From: RHKX01 sp963743875
GTDB taxonomy: Bacteria; Actinomycetota; Thermoleophilia; Solirubrobacterales; 70-9
Length of the DNA stretch: 64,000 nt
NCBI GenBank assembly: GCA_963743875.1
Contig: CAVURM010000002.1
Coordinates: 593,998 to 657,997, forward strand
Direction of reading: 5' to 3'
In this document: positions 44,465-53,408 of the stretch, in pieces
Layout of the letters: each line of letters begins with the position of its first letter
How positions within the stretch are numbered: the stretch's first letter is position 1
Translations under genes and position numbers: made by a program
Notes under the pieces: generated by a model
Told to the model about the DNA's origin: nothing
What the model saw: only the letters and a program-made list of their open reading frames with translations
Database searches by the model: none

Positions 44465-45766
44465 ATGACGTGGAGCGGACGTTCGGGCACCCGATCCGGC
44501 CGGATCGTCGCAGTCGCCGCGATCGCGATTGCGACCGCACTGGTCGCAGAACTGGCCGTGCTCCTGCTCAGCCCCGACGCCATCGGTCCCGATCCGGTGC
44601 CCGTCGCCGCGTCCAGCTACTTCGAACCTTCACAGGTCGGCCGCGCGGCTGATTTCCGGGACGGACAGCGCAATCTCTTCCTGATCGGCTTTGCGATCGA
44701 GCTGATTGCCCTGGGGCTGCTTGCCTTCGGCCGCCCACGAAAGCTGCGAAGCATCCTCGACCGCCTGGGGTCGCGGCCCGTCCTCGGAGCGGCGATTGCG
44801 GGGGCCGGAATCTCGCTGCTGCTGGCAGTCCTGGCGCTGCCGACGGGGCTGATCGCCCACGACCGTGCCGTCGGCGTCGGCCTGGCAACCCAGGACCTCG
44901 CCGGCTGGATCGGCGATCGCGCCCGGTCGGCTGGGATAGCAGCCGTCCTTGCCGCGGTCGGTGCGGCGATCCTGATCACCCTGCAGCGCAAACTACCCCG
45001 CGGATGGTGGATCGCAGGAACCGGGATCGTCGTCGGCTACGCCGTCGTCAGTACCTGGCTCGCCCCGGTCGCCCTCGCGCCGGTCTTCAACGACTTCGAG
45101 GAGCTGCCCCAGGGCCCGGCTCGGCAGCAGGTCCTCGAGCTGGCCGATCGGGCCCGAGTGGATGTCGGTGATGTCTACGTCGTCGATGCCTCTCGCCGGA
45201 GCACCGGCCTCAACGCGTACGTCGACGGGATCGGTTCGAGCAAGCGTGTCGTCCTCTACGACAACCTCCTCGAGCGCACCGAGGGGCCGGTTCTGCGGGC
45301 CGTCGTCGCGCACGAGCTCGGTCACGTCGCCCACCGCGATCTGCCCCGGGGGCTGCTGTTCGTCGGCCTCGTCGCCCCGCTGGGGATGCTGCTCGTCGCC
45401 TTCGCGGGAACGGCGGTCGCGGCCCGCTCCGGCGCCCGGCAGGGCACCCCGGCCGCCCTGCCTGCGTTCGCTCTTCTGATCACGCTCGTGGCCTTCTCCC
45501 TCAACCTCGCCGGGAACCAGCTCTCACGGGCGGTCGAGGCGAGCGCCGATCGTTTTGCGCTGGAACTGACGGAGGATCCACGCGGATTCATCGAGCTTCA
45601 GCAGCGGCTGTCGGGTTCCAACTTGAGCGATCCCGACCCCGGCAGCCCGCTTGACGCGGCCTTCCGGACGCACCCCACGACGGTCCTTCGAATCGGTGCG
45701 GCGCTTGCCTACGCGGAGGAGCGGGGAATCGACCCGGGCGAACCCACGTTCGGCGTCGCGCGCTGA
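44465..45766 (+). CDS. M48 family (Ste24/CAAX-like) membrane metalloprotease
   Basis: 433 residues. N-terminal helices (IVAVAAIAIATALVAELAVLLL and others), then the zinc site VVAHELGHVAHRDL (HEXXH, about 282-286) with third ligand region EASADRFALELTEDP. The long N-terminal membrane part with a NDFEELPQGPARQQVLELADRA segment matches M48A (Ste24-like) enzymes rather than HtpX. TATCGT lies 8 nt before ATG 44465, which was preferred to GTG 44459. Confidence 0.9.
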   Translation: MTWSGRSGTRSGRIVAVAAIAIATALVAELAVLLLSPDAIGPDPVPVAASSYFEPSQVGRAADFRDGQRNLFLIGFAIELIALGLLAFGRPRKLRSILDRLGSRPVLGAAIAGAGISLLLAVLALPTGLIAHDRAVGVGLATQDLAGWIGDRARSAGIAAVLAAVGAAILITLQRKLPRGWWIAGTGIVVGYAVVSTWLAPVALAPVFNDFEELPQGPARQQVLELADRARVDVGDVYVVDASRRSTGLNAYVDGIGSSKRVVLYDNLLERTEGPVLRAVVAHELGHVAHRDLPRGLLFVGLVAPLGMLLVAFAGTAVAARSGARQGTPAALPAFALLITLVAFSLNLAGNQLSRAVEASADRFALELTEDPRGFIELQQRLSGSNLSDPDPGSPLDAAFRTHPTTVLRIGAALAYAEERGIDPGEPTFGVAR

Positions 45767-45826
45767 CGCCGTCGGAGCGCCTTGTTAGGGTGGCGCCCGC
45801 TCTGCATCTAGACAGGAGGAAACAAA

Positions 45827-46108
45827 GTGACCAAGTCTGAATTCATTGACCGCATCGCAAGTGACGATCGGATTGACAGCAAGAAGGCCGCGGCTGACGC
45901 GGTCGAGGCAGTACTCGACGGGATCGTCTCGTCGCTCAAGGGTGGCGAGGACGTGAACTTCACCGGGTTCGGGAAGTTCAGCGTCAACGAGCGTGGACCG
46001 CGCCAGGGTGTCAACCCTCGCACCGGCGAGCGGATCACCATTCCCGGCGGCAAGGTTCCGAAGTTCTCGGCCGGCGCCGGGCTGAAGAGCGCCGTCAAGG
46101 GCTCCTAA
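45827..46108 (+). CDS. hup: HU family DNA-binding protein
   Basis: 93-residue nucleoid protein. MTKSEFIDRIAS, VNFTGFGKFSV, GVNPRTGERITIPGGKVPKFSAGAGLKSAV give the complete HU fold, without the long basic C-terminal tail of mycobacterial HupB. GTG start behind AGGAGG at 7 nt. A TTAGGGT hexamer about 35 nt upstream is the likely -10 region. pyrF follows without a gap. Confidence 0.96.
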   Translation: MTKSEFIDRIASDDRIDSKKAAADAVEAVLDGIVSSLKGGEDVNFTGFGKFSVNERGPRQGVNPRTGERITIPGGKVPKFSAGAGLKSAVKGS

Positions 46109-46109
46109 G

Positions 46110-47006
46110 ACGCCTCCGGGCGGTAAGACACCGTTCGCGGACCGGCTTGCGGCGCTCGAATCCGAGCGCCGCAGCCAGGTCTGCCTCGGGCTCGACCCGG
46201 TTCCGTCGAAGGAACCGTGGTCGTCCTCGGCCGGTGGCGACCACGGCGATGCGCGTGAACGTGCCGCCGCCGCGGTCGAAGCCGGTTGCCGCGATCTGAT
46301 CACGGCGGCCGGTCCCTACTGCGTGGCCGTCAAGCCGCAGCTCGCACGCTTCGAGGCGCTCGGCGCGCCCGGCTGGCTGGCGCTGGAACGGGTGGTCGGT
46401 GCCGCCGGTGAGGCAGGTTTGCTCGTCGTCGCCGACGGCAAGCGGGGAGACGTGCCCATCAGCGCCGCGGCCTACGCCGACGCTCTGTTCGGTTGCACCG
46501 AGACCCCCTGGGGTCCGGTCCAGGGGCTGGGGGCCGACGCTGTCACCCTCAACCCGCTGCTCGGAGCGGATTCGCTCGAGCCGCTCGTTGAGTCCGCGGC
46601 GGCGGTCGGCGGCGGGATCTTCGTCCTCGTCCGGACGTCGAATGCCGGGGCCGCCGACGTGCTCGACGTCGATGTGGCCGGCTCCCCACTGCATGAACGG
46701 ATCGCCCGGTCCGTCGACGCGCTCGCCGACAGGCTCGCCGGGAGCGGGGAGTTCAGCGGCGCCGGCGCCGTCGTCGGCGCCACCGAGCCCAGATTTCTCG
46801 CGCGCCTCAGGGAGTTGATGCCGAGAGCGATCTTTCTGCTCCCCGGAGTCGGCGCCCAGGGAGGGTCCGCCGAGCAGCTTGCGGCCGCCTTCACCGGCCC
46901 CGGATCGGCGCTGGTCACGGCATCTCGCAGCGTCGCCTCGGCCCCCGATCCCGCTGCAGCAGCCGAGAACCTGCGGGCGCAGGTCTGGGCCGTCGCCGGC
47001 GGCTGA
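46110..47006 (+). CDS. pyrF: Orotidine 5'-phosphate decarboxylase (type 2)
   Basis: Last step of UMP synthesis. Actinobacterial type 2 enzyme: N terminus TPFADRLAALESERRSQVCLGLDP, substrate loop VVADGKRGDVPISAAAYADALFG (catalytic Lys/Asp), TLNPLLGADSLEPL, FVLVRTSNAGA and a C-terminal phosphate site VGAQGGSAEQL...ALVTASRSV. The first ATG/GTG/TTG in frame (46323) would delete 70 conserved residues. The frame is open from 46086, contains no canonical start before the conserved region, and ACG 46110 is given only as the nearest codon after the hup stop. The start codon is unresolved. Confidence 0.88.
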   Translation, partial: TPPGGKTPFADRLAALESERRSQVCLGLDPVPSKEPWSSSAGGDHGDARERAAAAVEAGCRDLITAAGPYCVAVKPQLARFEALGAPGWLALERVVGAAGEAGLLVVADGKRGDVPISAAAYADALFGCTETPWGPVQGLGADAVTLNPLLGADSLEPLVESAAAVGGGIFVLVRTSNAGAADVLDVDVAGSPLHERIARSVDALADRLAGSGEFSGAGAVVGATEPRFLARLRELMPRAIFLLPGVGAQGGSAEQLAAAFTGPGSALVTASRSVASAPDPAAAAENLRAQVWAVAGG

Positions 47007-47064
47007 GCGCCTGCCCGTTCCGCGCGTGCACGGGGGCGACCCTCGCGATCCTCGCCCGTCGCCC

Positions 47065-47070
47065 TAGAGT
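47065..47070 (+). promoter_or_regulatory. Leaderless -10 hexamer of argS
   Basis: TAGAGT ends 7 nt before ATG 47078; no Shine-Dalgarno is visible. Confidence 0.5.
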
Positions 47071-47077
47071 GGCGCCG

Positions 47078-48720
47078 ATGGACGCTTCCGGCGACACCGC
47101 TGCAACCGTGGATCCAACGGCCGCCCTGCGCAGCGCGATCGCCGAATCGGCCGCCGAACTGCATGCGGGAGTTCCGGCGGCCAGCCTAGAGCGGCCTCCG
47201 CGACCCGAGTTCGGCGATTACTCCACCAACGCCGCGATGCTTGCCGCGCCGCTGATCGGCGCGCCGCCGCGCGACGTGGCCGCCGACCTCGCGACCGGGG
47301 TCGAGGCCCGGCTCGGCGATCGTCTGGACCGGGTCGAGGTCGCGGGTCCCGGCTTCCTCAACCTGCACCTGTCGGAGGCCTGGATGCGCGCCGCCGCCGA
47401 GTACGTCCGCGAGCACGGCAGAAGCTTTGGTTCCGGAGGCACGACGCGGCCCCTCTCGATCCTCGTCGAGTTCGTCAGCGCCAACCCGACCGGCCCGCTC
47501 ACGGTCGCGAGCGGGCGGCATCTCTCCTACGGCGATTCGCTCGCCCGGATACTTGAGTTCGCCGGGCATCGGGTCTCGCGGGAGTACTACCTGAACGACG
47601 CCGGGGCGCAGATCGAACTTTTCGGTGCCTCGATCGGGGCTCGAATCGGAGGCACCGCCGTTCCCGAGGGCGGCTATGAGGGCGATTACGTCGCCGATCT
47701 CGGTCAGCGGATCGTCGCCGAGCGCGGTCCCGGCCTGAGCGACGAGGAGCTCGGCCGGCTCGGCGCCGACCTGATGCTTGCCTCGATCAGGAGGACGCTG
47801 GAGCGCTCCCGGGTCGAGTTCGACCGCTGGAGCTTCGAGCAGAGCCTCCACGATGCCGGCGCCATCGACGCCGCGATCGCCGATCTGCGCGAACGGGGCC
47901 TCGTCTACGAGAGCGACGGTGCCGTCTGGTTGCGGACCTCTGATCTGGGGGACGACAAGGATCGCGTCATGATCCGAGCCGACGGCGCGCCGACGTACTT
48001 CGCGGCCGACATCGCCTACCACCGGGACAAGCTCGAGCGGGGACCGGACCTGCTGATCGACGTGCTCGGCGCCGACCACCACGGCTACATCGACCGGATG
48101 CACGCGGCGATCGTCGCCCTGGGCGCCCCGGCGGAGGCCTTCGAGGCTCCGATCATGCAGATGGTCAACCTGATGGAGGGCGGGGAGCGGGCCCGCATGT
48201 CGAAGCGCCGTGGCGATTTCGCCAAGCTCGACGACCTGCTCGACGACATCGGAGTCGACGCCACTCGCTTCTTCATGTTGATGCGGAGCCACGACACGCC
48301 GATCGACATCGATCTCGAACTCGCCAGGGCCCACTCCTCCGACAACCCCGTCTACTACGCGCAGTACGCGCACGCCCGGATCTGCAGCCTCTTTCGTGCT
48401 GCCGCGGAGCGGGGGGAGGGGCCGACGAGGACGTGCCCGTGCCGGCGGGATCGCTGGAGCCTGCTGAGCGCGCCCTGATCGCACGGCTGCTCGAGATGCC
48501 CGACCAGATCAATCGCGCCGCGACCAAGCGCGAGCCTCACGGAATTGCCACCTACGTCCGCGAGGTCGCCGCCGATTTCCACGCCTTCTATCGGGATGCA
48601 CGCGTAGTCGGGGCGGGCCCCGGCCTGGAGCCCGCGCGGCTCGCCGTCTGCGCCGCGACCCGTGACGTGATTGCCACGCTCCTCGATCTGCTCGGGGTCG
48701 AAGCGCCGGAGGAGATGTGA
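47078..48720 (+). CDS. argS: Arginyl-tRNA synthetase, frame-disrupted near the C terminus
   Basis: Class I synthetase for Arg. VEFVSANPTGPLTVASGRHLSYGDSL is the active-site strand, with TVAS where most enzymes have HVGH/HIGH; the KMSKS loop is ARMSKRRGDFAKLDDLLDD. The frame opened at ATG 47078 breaks in a G-rich run near 48410-48430; the next frame supplies the anticodon-binding C terminus (AERALIARLLEMPDQINRAATKREPHGIATYVREVAADFHAFY...). Together they make a normal-length enzyme of about 547 residues. As ArgRS is essential, an indel error is more likely than a true mutation. Confidence 0.93.
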
Positions 48721-48724
48721 GGGG

Positions 48725-50062
48725 TTGAGCGCGAGCGGCGACGCACCCGTGTCCGATCGTTCGGTGTTCTCGCGGTGGCGCCTGGTCTTCACCCTCGCGC
48801 TCCTCGGACTGGTGCTCGGCTTCGGCTGGGGGATCGCCGACAGGCCGATCTATCGGGCAATCGCGACGGTCGCCGTCGAGAGCGACTCGCAGGGCGCCGA
48901 CGACGCCAGGCTCGAACGTTTCGCGCAGCGCGGCGGGAGCGCCGAGGTTGCGACCGAGGCCGCGGGATTGCTCGGCGACGACGTTGCCGGTGCCGACCTC
49001 CTCTCCACCGTGAACGTGCGTCCCGCCCCCCGGGGCGGTGCTCTGATCGTCAGCGCCACCTCGGAGTCCCCTGATCTGGCCGCTGCTGCGGCCGACGGTT
49101 TCGCCGAGGCCCTGGTCGAGGTCGAGGGCGATCCCCTGGCGCTTGGAGCCGCCGCCGAGCTCCCCTCGGCGCCCGTTGAGAATCGCCCGGCGGGCCTCTG
49201 CGCCGCCGTCGGGCTGTTGATCGGCGCGCTGCTGGGCTTGATCGCCGCCGCCCTCCTTTCGACCTCGGCCCAACGGGGCCGGCGGTCGAGGCGGGCGGAG
49301 GCCGGCTCTGGACCCGCGGAGGCCCTGACAACGTCCTCCCGTGAGCCCTTGAGTGAGCCCTTGACCTTGTTCGCCGCCGACCTCGGCGCCGACCTGATCG
49401 GAACGTTGGCGGGTTCCGGACGGGGGGTTGGCGAGGACCCATCGGGGGTCTTGAGCCTCGGTGCCGACGATCTGGAAGCAGCCCGGGACACCGCCGACCG
49501 AATCGGTCTCGGCGAAGAACCCGGACCGCGTTCCATCGCCGTCGTCGAAGTCGGCCACAGCGGCAACGGCTCGAGTGCGGCCACCTGCCTGGCAACGGCC
49601 GCGGCGGAGTTCGGCGGGCGGATTCTGCTCGTTGAGGCGGATCTCGGAGAGCCCGAACTCGCCGCGAGGCTCGGCATCGAGCCGGCCCCCGGGCTCCACG
49701 ACTACCTCGACGGTGAGGCTGCTCCGCGCGAGGTGCTGCGGACGGTGCGGGTCGCCGTCGACGACGGCGACCCGAGCGCGACCGTGACCTTCGCCTGCGT
49801 TCCGGCGGGTCGGCCAGGCCTCGCGGCGAGCGTTGCCGGGCCCCAGTTCGAGGGGTTGGTGGACCGCCTCGCCCGGGTCTACGACCTGGTCGTCTACCTC
49901 GCGCCCCCCGTTCCCGCCAGCGACGAGGCCGAGGCGATCGGCGAGCTCGTGGACGGAGTCGTCGTGCTCGTCGATGTGGATGCTGCCCGCGAAACGCTCG
50001 ATCGCGCGCGCGATCTGCTGCCCGCGGACCGCGTTCTCGGGGTGGTCGCGGCCGACCGCTGA
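48725..50062 (+). CDS. Wzz/BY-kinase-like protein with degenerate P-loop
   Basis: About 445 residues laid out like a chain-length determinant plus tyrosine kinase. First membrane helix LVFTLALLGLVLGFGWGIA, an outer domain with TVAVESDSQGADDARLERFAQ, second helix GLCAAVGLLIGALLGLIAAALL, then a MinD/ParA-like cytosolic domain. The Walker A region reads GHSGNGSSAA and lacks the lysine; Walker A' is ILLVEADLGEPELAARLG. No Tyr-rich tail is present. It may bind but not hydrolyse nucleotide. TTG 48725 follows GGAGGA; GTG 48749 is the alternative start. Confidence 0.75.
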   Translation: MSASGDAPVSDRSVFSRWRLVFTLALLGLVLGFGWGIADRPIYRAIATVAVESDSQGADDARLERFAQRGGSAEVATEAAGLLGDDVAGADLLSTVNVRPAPRGGALIVSATSESPDLAAAAADGFAEALVEVEGDPLALGAAAELPSAPVENRPAGLCAAVGLLIGALLGLIAAALLSTSAQRGRRSRRAEAGSGPAEALTTSSREPLSEPLTLFAADLGADLIGTLAGSGRGVGEDPSGVLSLGADDLEAARDTADRIGLGEEPGPRSIAVVEVGHSGNGSSAATCLATAAAEFGGRILLVEADLGEPELAARLGIEPAPGLHDYLDGEAAPREVLRTVRVAVDDGDPSATVTFACVPAGRPGLAASVAGPQFEGLVDRLARVYDLVVYLAPPVPASDEAEAIGELVDGVVVLVDVDAARETLDRARDLLPADRVLGVVAADR

Positions 50063-50110
50063 GCGCGCCGGGAACCGGCAGCAGCGTTCTTCTCGCGTAC
50101 CATCGCCACC

Positions 50111-50461
50111 GTGGCGGATACCAGCGCACCGGGGGACAGCACCCGGCGAATCTCCTGGGGTAGCCGCCTGCTCGCCCCGATTGCCCTGATCGCCGTCGTG
50201 CTGGCGATCGTCGCGATCGTTACCGCGAACACCGGAGAGGACAGCAAGTCCGACCGTGGAGCCACCACCCAGGTCGACGGGGGCAACTCGGGCGGAGACG
50301 GCGAAGGGCCGGAGAACCCGAAAACTTACGTGGTCGAGGAGGGTGACACGCTGGGCGCGATCGCCGAGAAGTTCGGCGTCTCGACAGAGCGGCTGGAGCG
50401 TCTCAATCCCGACATGGATCCGCAGACCCTGAACGCCGGTCAAGAGCTGCAGATCCGCTAG
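50111..50461 (+). CDS. Membrane-anchored LysM protein
   Basis: 116 residues: one membrane helix (LLAPIALIAVVLAIVAIVTA), a Gly/Asp-rich linker, and a single C-terminal LysM domain (YVVEEGDTLGAIAEKFGVSTERLERLNP) that binds peptidoglycan. TACCAT lies 7 nt before the GTG, a leaderless start. The stop is adjacent to the carboxypeptidase ATG, linking it to cell-wall maturation. Confidence 0.88.
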   Translation: MADTSAPGDSTRRISWGSRLLAPIALIAVVLAIVAIVTANTGEDSKSDRGATTQVDGGNSGGDGEGPENPKTYVVEEGDTLGAIAEKFGVSTERLERLNPDMDPQTLNAGQELQIR

Positions 50462-51781
50462 ATGCGGGCGGTGCGGACTCGATTGCCGCGGGGCTGGGGT
50501 GCCGCAGCATTGCTAGTCGCGGCGCTGACCTGCGCCGTCCTGGCGCTGACGGTCGGCTCGGCTCGCGCTGCTTCTCAATCCGCCGCCGACCCGGAGCCGC
50601 GGCTGAACGCGGCGACTTGGCTGCTTCTCGACGCCGGCGACGGGGAGAGGCTGGCCGCTCACGGGCCCGGGGAGGAGCGTGCGATTGCGAGCACGACCAA
50701 GCTGATGACCGCCTACCTGGCACTGACGAAACTGCGGATGAAACAAAGGCTCGAGGTTCCCGAGTACTCGGCTGCCGCCGCCGAATCCGTGGCCGGGCTG
50801 ATCGAGGGTGAGAAGCTCACCGTCCACGACCTGCTGCTGGCGATGATGTTGCCGAGCGCCAACGACGCGGCCCAGACGGTGGCGCAGGGCGTGGCTGGCT
50901 CGGAACGGGAATTCGTCACCAAGATGAACCGCGCCGCCGCCGACCTCGGTCTCGATCACACCCATTACGCCAACCCGATCGGGCTTGACGAGAAGGGCAA
51001 CTACTCGACGGCGGGCGACCTCACCGATCTGTCGCTCGAGCTCCTCGCCGATAGGCGTTTTCGCAAGATCGTCAGCAGGCCCGAGGCGACGCTGAAGAGC
51101 GGGTCTCAGGAGCGCCGGGTCATCAATACGAACACCCTGCTGCTCACCGACCCGAGCGTCGACGGCGTCAAGACCGGGCACACCCTCGACGCGGGCTACG
51201 TCCTGGTCGCTTCAGCGAAACGGGACGGGGTGCCGTTGATCGCGGCCGTTCTCGGCGCGCCGAGCGAGGCTGATCGAGACGCCGAGACCGAGAAGCTGCT
51301 CGACTACGGGTACTCCCTCTACGCGCAGCGAGTACCGGTCGAGAGGCGCGAGGAAATGGCTGTCGCCGAGGTTCGCTTCGAGGACCAGGCGCTGCCGCTG
51401 GTCGCTCAGCGGCCGGTCGAGGTCTCGATCCGCGCCGACCAGGATCTTCAGGTCGACGCCGAAGGCCCGAAGGAGGTCGAAGGGCCAATCGAGGCCGGCG
51501 ATCGCCTCGGTCAGGTGACGGTCACCGTCGACGGGAAGTTCGTCGACCGGACGCCGCTGTTGGCGGGCCGGGATGTGGATGAGCCGACCGTCGTCGACCG
51601 GATCGGCGGCCCTCTCGTCGCCGCGCTGATCGTCCTCGCCGCGATCGTCATACTTGCCGCAGTCGCATTCGCGCTGCTCCGTCGACGTGATCAGAAACGC
51701 GAGACGGAGCGCGACCCGGAGGAGAGAATGAAGACCCGCCAGGAGCGTATTCGCAGAAGGAGAGGGGGCGAGGGCGAATGA
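50462..51781 (+). CDS. D-alanyl-D-alanine carboxypeptidase (S11, DacF-like)
   Basis: 439 residues; trims the terminal D-Ala of peptidoglycan stems. Signal peptide (LLVAALTCAVLALTVGSARAA). Active-site motifs: S77-T-T-K80, S132-A-N134 and K237-T-G239. A PBP5-type C-terminal beta domain is followed by a membrane helix (VAALIVLAAIVILAAVAFALL) and a charged cytosolic tail. It starts directly after the LysM gene and overlaps pfkB by ATGA. Confidence 0.94.
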   Translation: MRAVRTRLPRGWGAAALLVAALTCAVLALTVGSARAASQSAADPEPRLNAATWLLLDAGDGERLAAHGPGEERAIASTTKLMTAYLALTKLRMKQRLEVPEYSAAAAESVAGLIEGEKLTVHDLLLAMMLPSANDAAQTVAQGVAGSEREFVTKMNRAAADLGLDHTHYANPIGLDEKGNYSTAGDLTDLSLELLADRRFRKIVSRPEATLKSGSQERRVINTNTLLLTDPSVDGVKTGHTLDAGYVLVASAKRDGVPLIAAVLGAPSEADRDAETEKLLDYGYSLYAQRVPVERREEMAVAEVRFEDQALPLVAQRPVEVSIRADQDLQVDAEGPKEVEGPIEAGDRLGQVTVTVDGKFVDRTPLLAGRDVDEPTVVDRIGGPLVAALIVLAAIVILAAVAFALLRRRDQKRETERDPEERMKTRQERIRRRRGGEGE

Positions 51782-52437
51782 TTCTCACCGTCACCCTGAA
51801 CATCGCGTTGGACCGGACCGTCGCGGTGCCGCGGATCGCCCTCGGCAATCGTCATCGCGTCGTCGACTCACGACGCGCTGCCGGCGGCAAGGGCGTCAAC
51901 ATCGCCCGCGCTCTGAAGTGCCTCGGGGAGCCCGTGATCGCGACCGGCTTCGCCGCGGGTCCGACCGGAGCGCGGATCCGCGAATTGCTCGACGCCGAGC
52001 AGGTACTCCACGACTTCGTCGAGGTCCCGGGTGATTCGCGCACGAACCTCTCGATCGTCGATCCCACCTCGGGTGAGCAGACGGAGATCAACGAGCGAGG
52101 TCCGCAGGTGATGCCGGCCGACCTCGAACGATTTCGGGAGCGGCTGCTCTACCTCGCCGGAGGTGCCGAGTTCTGCGTCATCGCCGGGTCCCTGCCGCCC
52201 GGGGCCGAGGCGGACAACTACGGCTCCCTGATCGCCGGCTTGCGATCCCTGGGCGTGCCGACGCTTCTCGATACCGACGGCGAGCCGATGCGGGTTGGAC
52301 TCAAGGCCCAGCCGTCGGTGGTCGTACCGAATGTCGGCGAGGCCGAAGAAGCCGTCGGTTACGAGTTCACCGAACCCGAGGATCTCAACACCGCGCTTGC
52401 AGACCTGGTCGGGATGGGCGCCGAGGAGGCGATATGA
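51778..52437 (+). CDS. 1-phosphofructokinase-type sugar kinase, truncated at 3' end
   Basis: PfkB-family kinase. The first 217 residues are normal: TVTLNIALDRTV, AAGGKGVNIARALKCLGEP (first signature), GPQVMPADLE, CVIAGSLPPGAEADNYG and VVPNVGEAEEAVGYEF. The frame then stops at TGA after GAEEAI, about 90 residues early, so the second PfkB signature with the catalytic Asp (DTxGAGD) is missing. The break coincides with a change in sequence character, so the loss most likely comes from an assembly join. Confidence 0.85.
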   Translation: MILTVTLNIALDRTVAVPRIALGNRHRVVDSRRAAGGKGVNIARALKCLGEPVIATGFAAGPTGARIRELLDAEQVLHDFVEVPGDSRTNLSIVDPTSGEQTEINERGPQVMPADLERFRERLLYLAGGAEFCVIAGSLPPGAEADNYGSLIAGLRSLGVPTLLDTDGEPMRVGLKAQPSVVVPNVGEAEEAVGYEFTEPEDLNTALADLVGMGAEEAI

Positions 52438-53380
52438 CGCTCGAGCGGCCTGTCGATGTCGGCGAGCTCGGTGGCAACACGGCCGTGTTCCGCAACTACG
52501 CCGTCGCCTACTACGACGCGCGCGGGGCGCGAACGTTCGCGCGTGTCTGGTCGACGTCGACGCCCGGAATCGACACACCGGACCGGTCGAAGATGCGTTT
52601 CACGGCCGGCGGCCTCGTCTACAAGCTGCTCTACTCCGCCGCCCGGCCAACGCGACTTTCCCCAGGACCTGCTCGCCGGGTCGCACACGGTCCAGATCCT
52701 GCCCAATAGCAGCGGCGCTCCCGTGACCGTGCGCCTTCTGCAGATCGACATCGCCGTCAAGGATGAGCGCGCCGGCCCGACCGGCTGGTACTTCGCCACG
52801 TATGCCTTCGACCGGACCGTCGCCGGCAACTCGCCGTGGCTGAAGATGGTGCCGGTCGGCCTGATGTGGGGGAACGATCCTGGCGGGCTGCCGCTCGCCG
52901 AGTCCTGGATCAATCCCGGGGCGCCGGCGTACGCGAAGGCGCACCTCGGCGTGGACGATCGCCTGAATGGCCCCGTGGACAACGAGGATTCGGCCTGCAT
53001 GAGCTGTCACTCGACCGCGCAGGCACCGAGCCTCGCCAACATGGTGCCGCCCGGACGGCGGCCCGTGCGGCTCGATGCGCGCGAACTGGTTCCGCAACCT
53101 TCCCGGCACGCAGGCCTTCGGCCGATTCGACCCCGAAGGCACGCAGTGCCTGACGGCCCTCAACGGCATCACGCTGACGGCCGCAGACTATTCGCTGCAG
53201 CTCGCATCGACGGTCACACGCGCGCTCTCGACCACCCAGGAAAGCTTCAACCCGTGCACGTGGGACGACGCGAATCCGCCGTCGGCGGGTCCGTTGCCTC
53301 CCGATCCGTCGCGGATGGCCCCGGGCGAGACGCCGGCGCGGATCTTCCCGGTCACCCGGGACGCGAAGAAGAACGAGTAA
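52434..53380 (+). CDS. Cytochrome c-like secreted protein, 5' truncated and frame-disrupted
   Basis: Three frame segments form one protein: VDVGELGGNTAVFRNYAVAYYDARGARTFARVW, then PQDLLAGSHTVQILPNSSGAPVTVRLLQIDIAVKDERAGPTGWYFATYAFDRTVAGNSPWLKMVPVGLMWGND, then WFRNLPGTQAFGRFDPEG. A single heme-binding CxxCH occurs as SACMSCHSTAQAP. There is no signal peptide and no true start, so the N terminus lies beyond the join. Frame changes fall near 52645 and 53060. The ATG at 52434 is fortuitous. Exact family unknown. Confidence 0.6.
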
Positions 53381-53408
53381 CCGGCGAGACGGGCCGGCGA
53401 GGCATGTC

